Assembly: GCA_002314055.1 (NCBI GenBank)
Contig: DCBP01000068.1
Location: 1-26,537 of the forward strand
DNA length: 26,537 bases
Direction: 5' to 3'
From: Prevotella sp. UBA1104
GTDB taxonomy: Bacteria; Bacteroidota; Bacteroidia; Bacteroidales; Bacteroidaceae
The position numbers and the translations under genes were made by a program. The notes beneath the pieces are model-generated. The model was not told the DNA's origin, did no database searches, and saw nothing but the letters and a program-made list of their open reading frames with translations. Below are positions 1-8,232 of this stretch, in pieces (within the stretch, counting starts at the first letter, position 1; each line of letters opens with the position of its first letter).

Positions 1-2
1 TT

Positions 3-166
3 GTTGTTAGCTTCGCTACAACGGGGGTAGAATCCGTGAGATCCGTGAGATCCGTGTGAGAAAATAAATTTTTGTGTGAGAGAAAAATATCTGTAGGATA
101 TACGTGGGGATTAGTTTCCCACAGATTCCACGGATTAACACGAATTTGTTGTGGTATCGCTACAAC
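3..166. repeat. Palindromic intergenic repeat element
   Basis: Two similar imperfect hairpins bracket the element: one at 3-22 (arms GTTGTTAGC / GCTACAAC) and one at 148-166 (arms GTTGTGG / CTACAAC). Inside them, the left part carries a 9-base tandem repeat, ATCCGTGAG, three times at 32-60 (the last copy is ATCCGTGTGAG). The right part (about 118-144) contains the inverted counterpart, with CACAGATTCCACGGATT reading on the other strand as a near match to the left repeats. The whole is therefore roughly symmetric. It lies downstream of the membrane-protein gene that ends at 206 and has no credible ORF. It may be an interspersed repeat, a MITE-like relic or a transcription-end structure; the sequence alone does not decide. 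Confidence 0.55.
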
Positions 167-205
167 TGAGGGATTGTATGCACTCTTGGGGAAAAGGCTT
201 TTTAA

Positions 206-835
206 TTATCCTATAACAAAACGTATTATGGCATATAGTTCGGCAGCTGCAAGATATACGGCAACAATCATGGAACAACGACTCAACCCGCATGCCAAGG
301 ATTCTCCCCACGATTTGACACTACGGAAACGGTTTGTCGTTATACCATAAGTCGTGGCACACAACACAAGAGTAAGCGACAAAACTGGAACAAGACTGTC
401 GCTGAAACTACTTGGAAACAGCGTTCCGTCAACGCTCAACAGTACGGCATGAGGGACGACAGAAAGCAAAGACATAACAAAGATAACAACGAACAGTTCT
501 ACAGCAACTATCACCATTCCTATCCGTGAACGAAAACCAAAATTAGTATAACCACGATCAGTAAAAGCCCTTGAAAGATCAGACAACAGTCCGCTCCGCT
601 CCATACAACCGAAAGCAAGAGCGAGCAAAACAATCCAGACGAGGAGTGGAGTGCATAGATTATCTGTAAAATGGCCAAGTAGCCATCTTATACCATCGTT
701 TCCAAGGACAGAACGGATCTGGCATTCTGGAAATATGGCACTGACAATCCATGCCCCTATTATAAAGACTCCTCCCAACACTATTATAGAAATCAAGATA
801 TAGGTCAGGAGACTATTAATTTCTCTATTCTTCAT
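206..835 (-). CDS. Small AbgT-like integral membrane protein
   Basis: This 209-residue, very hydrophobic protein has about five predicted membrane segments (near residues 10-34, 61-78, 106-135, 148-166 and 185-207) and no signal peptide. It resembles short Bacteroidetes proteins annotated as AbgT (p-aminobenzoyl-glutamate transporter) family, but it is under half the usual length of about 500 residues, so transport activity is doubtful. The ATG at 835 overlaps the last 11 bases of the response-regulator gene, which suggests translational coupling. It is the last gene of the sensor/regulator operon. It may be a membrane accessory or a target of that system; this is inference from position. The family call is from memory and weak, but the coding call is firm. 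Confidence 0.6.
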   Translation of the reverse strand: MKNREINSLLTYILISIIVLGGVFIIGAWIVSAIFPECQIRSVLGNDGIRWLLGHFTDNLCTPLLVWIVLLALAFGCMERSGLLSDLSRAFTDRGYTNFGFRSRIGMVIVAVELFVVIFVMSLLSVVPHAVLLSVDGTLFPSSFSDSLVPVLSLTLVLCATTYGITTNRFRSVKSWGESLACGLSRCSMIVAVYLAAAELYAIIRFVIG

Positions 836-1550
836 CCGGTTGTAAGTTCTCTATATCAAGAATATGCAGTTCGAATGCCCTCACCACGAGTCTTGTAGCA
901 TTAACACCAACCTTTCCGTTACCGTTAGGGAAAAGCTTCTGAACAAGTTCATTCTGACGTTTCTCAAGACTCTTAACGCCAAACGGAATGCCTCGCAGAT
1001 TAGCAATTTGGTCTTTAGTATATCCGAGGGCAAGATGACGCAAGAAGCGCTCGTCGTATTCGTCAATCTCATAGTTGACCATTGACTCTTGGCGCATTAT
1101 CTGTGATTTAATGTCATGCTTGAAGCGTTCAAGAATCTTACTAAGAATCGGTTGATTAAAGACATTCCTCTTTCCCGACATAACACTTATGACGTCGGCA
1201 CGAGTAAGCATCTCACCGGTTTTTAGAATAATGCCATTACATCCTGCATCAAGTACATCAACCCAAAGCTTTTCATTAAGAGTTTCGCCAGTAAAGATAA
1301 GGACTTTAACATCCGGATATTTCTGACGAGTATCACGACAAAGTTCAACGCCAACTGTTGTAGAACCGCCAAGTCCTAAATCCAACAAGACAAGATCAGG
1401 TTCATTATCCTTCATCAGTCGCCAATACGCCGTCTCGCAGTCCGCCGTACCAATAATCTTTGCTTCTGGAATATCCGTATGGAAAATTCCCTCTGTTCCC
1501 TTCAGCTCAAGAGGAACGTCTTCTACTATTATTACCTTGAATTCTTTCAT
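825..1550 (-). CDS. Response regulator, receiver plus NarL/LuxR-like HTH
   Basis: A 241-residue two-component response regulator. The receiver domain (about 1-125) has the acidic pair E10/D11, the phospho-acceptor D57 in the LLDLGLGG strand, T87 in IFTGE and the conserved K110. The C-terminal part (about 165-232) has a helix-turn-helix of the NarL/LuxR kind, with GYTKDQIA at the first helices and a basic recognition region near SLEKRQNEL, although it is divergent from textbook LuxR domains. It starts 33 bases after the double sensor kinase gene, so that kinase is its likely phosphodonor. The expected role is a cytoplasmic DNA-binding transcription factor; its target genes cannot be read from the window. 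Confidence 0.88.
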   Translation of the reverse strand: MKEFKVIIVEDVPLELKGTEGIFHTDIPEAKIIGTADCETAYWRLMKDNEPDLVLLDLGLGGSTTVGVELCRDTRQKYPDVKVLIFTGETLNEKLWVDVLDAGCNGIILKTGEMLTRADVISVMSGKRNVFNQPILSKILERFKHDIKSQIMRQESMVNYEIDEYDERFLRHLALGYTKDQIANLRGIPFGVKSLEKRQNELVQKLFPNGNGKVGVNATRLVVRAFELHILDIENLQPDEE

Positions 1551-1583
1551 ATCTTTTTATATTTTATCAGACAAGTTTCTCGT

Positions 1584-4500
1584 CTACCCTACTCTTCCAG
1601 GCAGCATAACGAGGAGCACAAGTCTACCATTATCATCTTCAGCTTTTATTCCGCAACCAAAACAGTTTGTTATATTCTCCATTTCCCGTATAATCTGTCG
1701 ACATACCATATATGGGATATTGTCTATGCCTGCGGAGAACAAGCTGTTTGCCCCCTCTTTAGGAAAACAAACATTCTCCATCAATGCAGTCAAAACCACT
1801 ATACCCCGATTTTCACTCTTTACTGTATAATGCGGAGACTTGTTCATATTCTTCTTACGCAAAATATCAAACAACATGTCTAAAGCAAGTCTGTCGCCAT
1901 ATACCGAAACGGGGGCAACACTTAACAGGTCGGCAAGATTAACGACAGAGCATGTAAATGAATGAACGTCAGTCTGTTTATGAATCTGTGCGCAGAGAGC
2001 AAAATACAGTTCCCTATAGTACATCACAATATCACTCAACGCATCGAGTCCATCCTGCTTAGTCTCCATGTCATGAGACGTAACATACTGGTTTATGCGT
2101 GCAGGATAATACATTGTTTCATGTTTTATCGCACTAAGACAATTCTCAAGAATATTATTGCATACATACAAACGATCGCGCTCGTAGGTAACTTTACGGA
2201 TAGAATCGGTTAAGGCACCACTCTTCCTAATGTTTTCATCCTCAGATGCCTTTGCACATGTCAAGGCATTAAAAATATCTTTATCCAAGGCGAAAATATC
2301 TGAATAATATTTCCTCTGCTTTATCTCTTGCATTTTCAATATTTTAGATTGGAGCGAAGAATTATCGAGAAGAACTTCTTTAATCTCAGAACACAAGTCA
2401 TACAAAGAATGACGCCTCACAGTTCGACGATAAAAAATAATATAACAGGTTATAAGAAGTATGACGACGAGGATTGTCAGCATCGTAATGGCAATATTCT
2501 TGTTCGTCTCCGAACGCTGCATAATTCTGCAATATTCACCTAAAGAACCGTCTGCCGACACTTCCTTAAACAATTTCGTATAAATATCATTGTTATAGTC
2601 GTATACCTTCCACTTATGAAGTGCGAGAGCAGCCACTGCACATTCGTTTCTCATACCAAGAATTACAGAATAATCCATATCAAGTCCGGAACGGTACCAC
2701 TGTATCTCAGCAGCATCTTCTGCATCCCCTCCTTGGCGCATAAGGCATTTCCCAGTAGGATACATCGTGAGATAATAGGCATTAAGACAACTTGCGACAG
2801 AGTCAGAATACTCTAATGTCTTAGAATACTCACCTCGGATATTAGAATTATAGGCAGAGTCAGCAAAGGCTGTAGCCTTATTAACATACGTCTTTTGCAA
2901 ATCCGTGTATTTTACCTCCTTTTTATTCTGAGAAAAAGAAGAGGCAAACACAGAAAACAATATAAGAAACGCAGTTATACTACGCATGATGCCAGTTGGG
3001 AGTGTAAAGTAAAAACGACTCCCCTTACCCTTTTCAGAGTCAACAGACAAAACACTCTGACTGAAAAGACTGCTGTATTTCTTATAGCGGTTTAGAATAC
3101 CACAACAATTGAGCAAGCCAAAGCCATGACCTCCACTTATCTTACGGCTAAAAAGACTTGCCACTTCTTCCTTAGTCATGCCTTTTCCAGTATCACTCAC
3201 GGATATTTCCACATTTCCGCAACAATCCTTGGCAAGAATTTCAACAACGCCACCTACAGGAGTGTTCTTACGGGCATTATCAGCTAAAGTGTTTATCATA
3301 AAAAGAGTAAGCACCTTGTCCGCCTTGACAACTGCATCTGTAGAGTGAACCTTTAAAGATAAGCCCTGAAGTGAAAAAAGTGTTTTGCCACGAGCCACGA
3401 CATCAAAGACATCAGAAAGCGAGAAGCTCTCAATATGCAGTCCGACTTCTCCCTGACGCAGTTGAATCCAATTGGTAAGTACATCATTATATTTATCTAT
3501 GACTTCCGTCAGTTCCCTAATATACACATAGCGTGCGACCTTATCTTTATGCGACTCATCGATTCGGGCAAGTTTACTGATCTCTACCGACATTCTGTCA
3601 ATAAGAGGTTTTATACTTTCAACAAGGAAAGCTTTTGCTCTATTTTCAATATTTCTCCGTTTATTGTTGTCTCTGTCGTAAAGGACAAGTTCCAGTTGTT
3701 CTTCCAAATCTTCAATATTTTCATTGAAATCGCTGTTTTTCTTTTTATTACGTCCAACAAAATCATTCAAAGCTTCATGTAAATCCCCAACATCAACATT
3801 ATGTTTTTTCCCGTTCTTTAGCAATACAAAAACAAGAACGAAAAGTACAAAAGCCAATATAACGATACACAGAATCATTATATTCAAAACATTTGATGTC
3901 TTATCCAACTGAGTAGCCCGTGCGTCAAGTTCCATATCCTGACGGGTCTTTTCCTGCATGTCAAGATATATATTCCGGTTAACATCACTATCGTACTTAT
4001 CATTCAATGAGGAATATACGATACTAAGTTGCTCACGAATACTCGCCACAAGATCAGGAGCCTGTTTTATTTTACCATTATCAAGAGCGAGAGTATAGTT
4101 GAGCCAATGAAGAGCAGACGCATTATCCCCTATTCCCCAATAACACTTGGAAAGAGTGCGCAGGCTACCAGCCACCTGATAGGTGTCGCCATATTTAGAA
4201 AACATGTCGGCAGACTTCTGTGCGAGATAGCCGGCAAGGAGTGTATCAGGCATGTTGTCGGCATTTATATATCCCATAGACACTTTATTATTACCGACGA
4301 GGAAACTACGATCCGACTTGTCGAACAACAATTCGCCAAGAGCCTGCAAGGCATTTGCTTCCCAATAGACGAAATTATAATGCTTTGACAACAGATAGCA
4401 CTCCAAAAGTCTGTCATATTCAGTCTGAAGCACAGAACGTTTATTCTCACCCGGTATCATGCCACCACTCCCCGTTTGGTAGAGCCAGTTAAGATATTGG

Positions 4501-5105
4501 GCAGTATCACTCTGAATAAGCTCCTTGCGGTCGATATCATTCAGTGCATTTCTTGACTGTCCTAACAGTCCGACATAATAATAATATGTAGAGGTAACAA
4601 AAGAATACTCCGATTTGGCATAATTGAAGCGTCTACGCAGATGAGGCGAGAGATTGTCCTCTTCCTCTTTTATTCTTAACATCCGCTTGCGTGCACGCTC
4701 CTTATAATCATAAAATTTCTTATTAAGTGCCTGACGTTGACATAGACGCATATATTGAACATCAGCAACAAAAAGTTCAATCTGGTTATCAGTTATTATA
4801 TATACACTGTCTAATTGTCGTGACGCGGCAGAATAATTCATGTGTGCGATATTGACAAAAGAAAGATTATTAAGAGCTTCAGCCTTGCCTGAAGGATAAT
4901 CAGACGAGAGACGCAATGCTTCAAAGGCATACTTAGCAGTACTGTCAATATCACGATAATGAAAGTCATAAGATATACTGTTTAGCTTGTCAGCTTCGTT
5001 ATTACAACGATAGTCAGTGCAAGCCAAACAAAGGAAAAGGCTCCATAAGCACAAGATGCAGATGGAGCCTTTACTAAATCTTATATTATGCGCGAGCCTT
5101 AGCAA
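1584..5105 (-). CDS. Double-module membrane sensor histidine kinase (DUF5112/DUF5113-like)
   Basis: A 1173-residue sensor built from two similar modules. Module 1 has a signal or lipoprotein-like leader (about 8-29, ending LCLAC), a TPR-like periplasmic region (30-400), a membrane helix (405-429), a coiled region and a kinase core. The core has N-box TLADNARK (606-612), DTGKG (638-642) and GHGFGL (659-664), but its H-box reads VESIKPL (495-501), with Val at the histidine position. Module 2 restarts with a signal-like helix, MRSITAFLILF (707 on), then a periplasmic helical region, a membrane helix (871-892), and KHETMYYPARI (994-1004) with candidate phospho-acceptor H995. Its ATP-binding motifs are absent, although a terminal MLPG resembles the end of an HATPase fold. 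The annotated start is TTG at 5105, overlapping eda by 20 bases. No ATG occurs in the leader, so the start is uncertain. The partner regulator gene lies immediately downstream. Confidence 0.85.
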   Translation of the reverse strand: MLRLAHNIRFSKGSICILCLWSLFLCLACTDYRCNNEADKLNSISYDFHYRDIDSTAKYAFEALRLSSDYPSGKAEALNNLSFVNIAHMNYSAASRQLDSVYIITDNQIELFVADVQYMRLCQRQALNKKFYDYKERARKRMLRIKEEEDNLSPHLRRRFNYAKSEYSFVTSTYYYYVGLLGQSRNALNDIDRKELIQSDTAQYLNWLYQTGSGGMIPGENKRSVLQTEYDRLLECYLLSKHYNFVYWEANALQALGELLFDKSDRSFLVGNNKVSMGYINADNMPDTLLAGYLAQKSADMFSKYGDTYQVAGSLRTLSKCYWGIGDNASALHWLNYTLALDNGKIKQAPDLVASIREQLSIVYSSLNDKYDSDVNRNIYLDMQEKTRQDMELDARATQLDKTSNVLNIMILCIVILAFVLFVLVFVLLKNGKKHNVDVGDLHEALNDFVGRNKKKNSDFNENIEDLEEQLELVLYDRDNNKRRNIENRAKAFLVESIKPLIDRMSVEISKLARIDESHKDKVARYVYIRELTEVIDKYNDVLTNWIQLRQGEVGLHIESFSLSDVFDVVARGKTLFSLQGLSLKVHSTDAVVKADKVLTLFMINTLADNARKNTPVGGVVEILAKDCCGNVEISVSDTGKGMTKEEVASLFSRKISGGHGFGLLNCCGILNRYKKYSSLFSQSVLSVDSEKGKGSRFYFTLPTGIMRSITAFLILFSVFASSFSQNKKEVKYTDLQKTYVNKATAFADSAYNSNIRGEYSKTLEYSDSVASCLNAYYLTMYPTGKCLMRQGGDAEDAAEIQWYRSGLDMDYSVILGMRNECAVAALALHKWKVYDYNNDIYTKLFKEVSADGSLGEYCRIMQRSETNKNIAITMLTILVVILLITCYIIFYRRTVRRHSLYDLCSEIKEVLLDNSSLQSKILKMQEIKQRKYYSDIFALDKDIFNALTCAKASEDENIRKSGALTDSIRKVTYERDRLYVCNNILENCLSAIKHETMYYPARINQYVTSHDMETKQDGLDALSDIVMYYRELYFALCAQIHKQTDVHSFTCSVVNLADLLSVAPVSVYGDRLALDMLFDILRKKNMNKSPHYTVKSENRGIVVLTALMENVCFPKEGANSLFSAGIDNIPYMVCRQIIREMENITNCFGCGIKAEDDNGRLVLLVMLPGRVG
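5036..5072 (-). terminator. Rho-independent-type hairpin after eda
   Basis: The arms AAAGGCTCCAT (5036-5046) and ATGGAGCCTTT (5062-5072) form a perfect 11-bp stem with a 15-base loop. Read on the minus strand the stem is followed by TTTTCCTTTGTTTG, a U-rich tail, 14 bases past the eda stop. This fits an intrinsic terminator for the kdgK-eda transcript. It also falls inside codons 12-23 of the downstream sensor kinase gene, so ribosomes entering that gene would disrupt it. Confidence 0.65.
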
Positions 5106-5754
5106 TGTAACCTAAAGCCTCAACACACTTGTCAGTAATAGCCTTCCAATTCTTAGCAGCTACGACATCCTTAGGGAAGAGTTTTGAACCCATACCAACG
5201 CAATATACGCCAGCCTTGATCCATGAAGTAAGATTCTCTTCATCTGGAGAAACACCGCCAGTAACCATCAGTTTTGACCATGGCATAGGAGCCATAAGTC
5301 CCTTAACCAACTTCGGACCGAGAACGTCGCCTGGGAAGATCTTGCAAAGATCGCAACCAACTTCCTGTGCAGCACCTACCTCAGAAACGCTTCCGCATCC
5401 TGGTGTATAGGCAACCAAACGACGATTACAGATTTTTGCAATCTCCGGGTTGAACAAAGGACCAACAACGAAGCATGCGCCAAGCTGGATATAAAGAGCA
5501 GCAGTAGCTGGGTCAACAACTGACCCTACGCCAAGAGCCATCTCAGGGCACTCAACAGCAGCAAATTTCACAACTTCCTCGAATACCTCATGAGCGAAAT
5601 CGCCTCTGTTAGTAAACTCAAAAGCACGAACACCACCTTCATAACAAGCCTTTACTACCTGTTTTGCAACCTCTGCATCCTTGTTATAGAATACAGGCAC
5701 CATACCTGTCTGACCAATTTTGTTCAGGACAGCTATTTTATCAAATTTTGCCAT
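5086..5754 (-). CDS. eda: 2-dehydro-3-deoxyphosphogluconate (KDPG) aldolase
   Basis: A class I aldolase (222 residues, normal for the family) that cleaves KDPG to pyruvate and glyceraldehyde 3-phosphate, the last step of hexuronate and Entner-Doudoroff catabolism in the cytoplasm. The family signatures are visible: E46 in RAFEFTNRG, which binds or activates substrate; the phosphate-site region around GVGSV (75-79); the Schiff-base lysine K138 in CKIFPG; and GGVSPDE near residue 167. It lies 68 bases downstream of the KDG kinase gene, which makes its substrate. Its 3' end overlaps the proposed TTG start of the sensor kinase by 20 bases, and a terminator-like hairpin follows. It may also act as a 4-hydroxy-2-oxoglutarate aldolase, as many Eda proteins do. 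Confidence 0.93.
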   Translation of the reverse strand: MAKFDKIAVLNKIGQTGMVPVFYNKDAEVAKQVVKACYEGGVRAFEFTNRGDFAHEVFEEVVKFAAVECPEMALGVGSVVDPATAALYIQLGACFVVGPLFNPEIAKICNRRLVAYTPGCGSVSEVGAAQEVGCDLCKIFPGDVLGPKLVKGLMAPMPWSKLMVTGGVSPDEENLTSWIKAGVYCVGMGSKLFPKDVVAAKNWKAITDKCVEALGYIAKARA

Positions 5755-5778
5755 TTTATTATTATTAATATTATGAAA

Positions 5779-5810
5779 GTCAGACAGGGGAAAGAACGCC
5801 CCTATCTGAC
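5779..5810 (-). other. Hairpin between kdgK and eda
   Basis: GTCAGACAGGGG (5779-5790) pairs with CCCCTATCTGAC (5799-5810) in 11 of 12 positions around an 8-base loop. It fills the 68-base gap between two genes of one pathway. On the minus strand the stem is followed by TTTCATAATATT, a poor U-tract, so partial termination or mRNA stabilisation/processing is as likely as full termination. Confidence 0.55.
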
Positions 5811-5822
5811 AATATTTAAATT

Positions 5823-6848
5823 TTAGCGCTGAACACGACCAGAAGCATCGCCACCAGCCAAATTCTCTACTTCCTCCTTGCTCATCAAGTTGAAGTCACC
5901 AGGAATAGTATGCTTCAAAGCTGATGCTGCAACTGCGAACTCAAGAGCCTTGCCCTGATCCTCCGGCCAAGTAAGCAGACCGTGGATAAGACCACCAGCA
6001 AAGCTATCACCACCACCTACACGGTCGATGATAGGCATAATGTCATAGTGCTTGCTCTGATAGAAATCCTTGCCGTTGTAGATAAGAGCCTTCCAGCCGT
6101 TGTGTGTTGCAGAGTAAGACTCACGCAATGTAGAAACTACATACTTGAAACCAAACTCCTTCATCATACCCTTGAAGATTCCATAGTAACCCTCAGCGTC
6201 AGTCTTACCGCCCTCAACGTCTGCATCTGGCTTGAAGCCAAGGCAGAGCTGTGCATCTTCCTCATTGCCGATACATACATCAACATATTTCATCAAAGGT
6301 TTCATGATGCTCTGTGCTTTCTCTGAAGTCCACAGTTTCTTGCGGAAGTTCAGGTCGCAGCTTACAGTAACGCCATGACGCTTTGCAGCCTCACAAGCAA
6401 GCTTTGTCAACTCAGCAGCCTTGTCGCTGATAGCTGGAGTAATTCCACTCCAGTGGAACCACTGTGCGCCTTCCATTATTGCATCAAAATCGAAATCAGA
6501 AGGATCAGCCTCTGCAATTGAGCTTCCTGCACGATCATAAACGACCTTTGAAGGACGCATTGAAGCGCCAGTCTCGAGGAAGTAGATACCAAGACGATTA
6601 CCACCACGAGCGATAAAATCTGTATGTACGCCATAACGACGAAGAGCGTTTACAGCACACTGACCAATCTCGTGTGTAGGAACCTTAGTTACGAAGTAAG
6701 CCTCATGTCCATAATTTGCTGCGCTGACAGCAACGTTAGCCTCACCGCCACCATATACTACATCAAATGAATCACTCTGGATAAATCTCTTCTGACCTGG
6801 AGAAGAAAGGCGAAGCATAATCTCGCCCAATGTTACAACTTTAGCCAT
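5823..6848 (-). CDS. kdgK: 2-keto-3-deoxygluconate (KDG) kinase, PfkB family
   Basis: A ribokinase/PfkB-family sugar kinase of 341 residues. It phosphorylates KDG with ATP to KDPG, the substrate of the adjacent aldolase. The visible motifs are the N-terminal sugar-site GGGEANVA (33-40), CDLNFRKKLW (164-173, typical of KDG kinases), and the C-terminal anion-hole/catalytic motif DRVGGGDSFAGG (275-286) with catalytic base D281. The MAKVVTLGEIMLRLS start is typical of the subfamily. The gene is divergent from the LacI-type regulator and preceded by a good Bacteroidetes promoter about 118 bases upstream, giving a leader of about 110 nt. Control by the divergent regulator is inferred from position. 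The aldolase and altronate dehydratase nearby support KDG as substrate over fructose or ribose. Confidence 0.92.
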   Translation of the reverse strand: MAKVVTLGEIMLRLSSPGQKRFIQSDSFDVVYGGGEANVAVSAANYGHEAYFVTKVPTHEIGQCAVNALRRYGVHTDFIARGGNRLGIYFLETGASMRPSKVVYDRAGSSIAEADPSDFDFDAIMEGAQWFHWSGITPAISDKAAELTKLACEAAKRHGVTVSCDLNFRKKLWTSEKAQSIMKPLMKYVDVCIGNEEDAQLCLGFKPDADVEGGKTDAEGYYGIFKGMMKEFGFKYVVSTLRESYSATHNGWKALIYNGKDFYQSKHYDIMPIIDRVGGGDSFAGGLIHGLLTWPEDQGKALEFAVAASALKHTIPGDFNLMSKEEVENLAGGDASGRVQR

Positions 6849-6965
6849 TTTGTTTTATTAAATTAATTGTTTAAGATAAATTTTTTGTTTTATCGGTATT
6901 CATTAAAGCCTCAACAAAACGCGACAAAAAAGCGCATAAGTTTTACGACTCATGAAAAACGTGAA

Positions 6966-6997
6966 CAAAATTAGTATTTTATCCTTAATCACACAAA
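6966..6997 (-). promoter_or_regulatory. Bacteroidetes-type promoter for kdgK-eda
   Basis: Read on the minus strand, TTTG (6997-6994) and TAATTTTG (6973-6966) are separated by 20 nt, matching the Bacteroidetes primary-sigma pattern TTTG / 19-21 nt / TAnnTTTG. Transcription would start near 6960. A short inverted repeat AAAAT/ATTTT (6967-6980) overlaps the -7 box and could be part of an operator, though this is weak. Confidence 0.6.
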
Positions 6998-7066
6998 TAA
7001 AACACGAAAAAAAAGCAATTTAAATAAAAATGAGCGCAAATATGCTGACCTTTTCATATTTTTTAC

Positions 7067-7074
7067 TAAATTTG
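7067..7074 (+). promoter_or_regulatory. -7 box of the lacI-uxaA promoter
   Basis: TAAATTTG matches the Bacteroidetes -7 consensus TAnnTTTG and would place the transcription start near 7081, about 45 bases before the regulator's ATG. No clear TTTG is seen at the -33 position, as expected if an activator or relieved repression helps. Confidence 0.5.
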
Positions 7075-7126
7075 CAAAATAACTAATTCAGAAAACTTTT
7101 TAATCATAAGATTATAGAAAAACAAT

Positions 7127-8191
7127 ATGGCAGATAAAGTCAGGATTAAAGATATTGCCGAGAAGTCTGGCGTTTCGGTCGGTACTGTCGACCGGGTGCT
7201 CCACAATCGTCCAAACGTATCAAAAGAAGCGAGGGAGAAGGTTGAGAAAGTACTTAAGGAAATAAACTACCAGCCAAACATGTATGCGAGTGCACTTGCA
7301 TACAACAAATCGTACACTTTCTACTGCATTATTCCGCAACACGATTCTGAGACATATTGGGAGGAAATCGAAGAAGGAGCAGCAAAGGCATGCGAAATGA
7401 GAAGAGATTTTCATATTGACGTGGAAATTCTTTACTACAAGCGCTTTGATTCAAAGTCATTCACACAAGTGGCACATGAGTGTCTGGAAAAGCAGCCAAA
7501 TGGTGTCGTTGTAGTACCGAGCGACATGCCTGCGACAAAAAAGTTCTGTGAAGTAATGCACGAAAGAAGCATACCGTTTATTCTCCTCGATTCATACATT
7601 CCAGACTTGAACCCATTGTCATTTTTCGGACAAGATTCTTTTTGCAGTGGTGTATTCGCAGCAAAAATACTAATGCTCATTGCGGGAAACGACAAGGAGA
7701 TAATGCTCTTGAAGCAGATGAAGAACGGTAAAGTTGCAAGTAGACAGCAGGAAAACCGCGAGCAAGGATTCAGACATTACATGAGTGAGCATTTTCCAAA
7801 AATCAAAATCACAGAGCTCGACATTCCAGCAGAAGACCACAAGGAGGGCTATGACAAAAAACTTGAAGCTTTTTTCTCATCACATCCAGATATCCGCAAT
7901 TGTATTACACTTGGCTCGAAAGCACATATTGTAGGGGAATTCCTGCTGAAGACAAACAGAAGGAACATTCAAATTATGGGATATGATATGGTAGGAAAGA
8001 ACGCTCAATGCCTAAGACAAGGTTCGGTATCTTTCCTTATCGCACAACATGCATACATGCAAGGTTTCAATTGCATAGACTGCCTGTTTAAGGCTATTGT
8101 ATTACACAAGAAAGTTGACCCAGCTAATTACATGCCTATCGAGTTGCTTTCAAAAGAAAATGTAGACTTCTATAGAAGGACACAACTTTAA
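7127..8191 (+). CDS. LacI-family transcriptional regulator, probably of hexuronate genes
   Basis: A 354-residue LacI/GalR-type regulator. Residues 5-27 form the winged helix-turn-helix and hinge region (IKDIAEKSGVSVGTVDRVLH), with the variant GTVDRVLH common in Bacteroidetes members of the family. From about residue 62 the protein is a periplasmic-binding-protein-like sugar sensor domain (peripla_BP_4 type). The gene is divergent from kdgK-eda and 41 bases upstream of uxaA, so it most likely senses a hexuronate intermediate such as KDG, altronate or galacturonate and controls both transcripts. The ligand and operator are inference; I could not identify a convincing palindromic operator in the 278-base divergent gap. 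The assignment to the family is secure. Confidence 0.88.
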   Translation: MADKVRIKDIAEKSGVSVGTVDRVLHNRPNVSKEAREKVEKVLKEINYQPNMYASALAYNKSYTFYCIIPQHDSETYWEEIEEGAAKACEMRRDFHIDVEILYYKRFDSKSFTQVAHECLEKQPNGVVVVPSDMPATKKFCEVMHERSIPFILLDSYIPDLNPLSFFGQDSFCSGVFAAKILMLIAGNDKEIMLLKQMKNGKVASRQQENREQGFRHYMSEHFPKIKITELDIPAEDHKEGYDKKLEAFFSSHPDIRNCITLGSKAHIVGEFLLKTNRRNIQIMGYDMVGKNAQCLRQGSVSFLIAQHAYMQGFNCIDCLFKAIVLHKKVDPANYMPIELLSKENVDFYRRTQL

Positions 8192-8232
8192 TATTAATAT
8201 GTAAACAAATTACAATTAAAAACAATAACAGT

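Noticed and set aside
72..350. Plus-strand ORF of 92 codons at the left end
   Set aside because: It runs through the palindromic repeat and then antisense to the membrane-protein gene; no homology or start signal supports it.
6849..7126. Palindromic LacI-type operator in the divergent gap
   Set aside because: Several weak inverted repeats exist (for example around 6967-6980 and 7031-7048), but none has the usual symmetric CG-centred form, so no operator is called.
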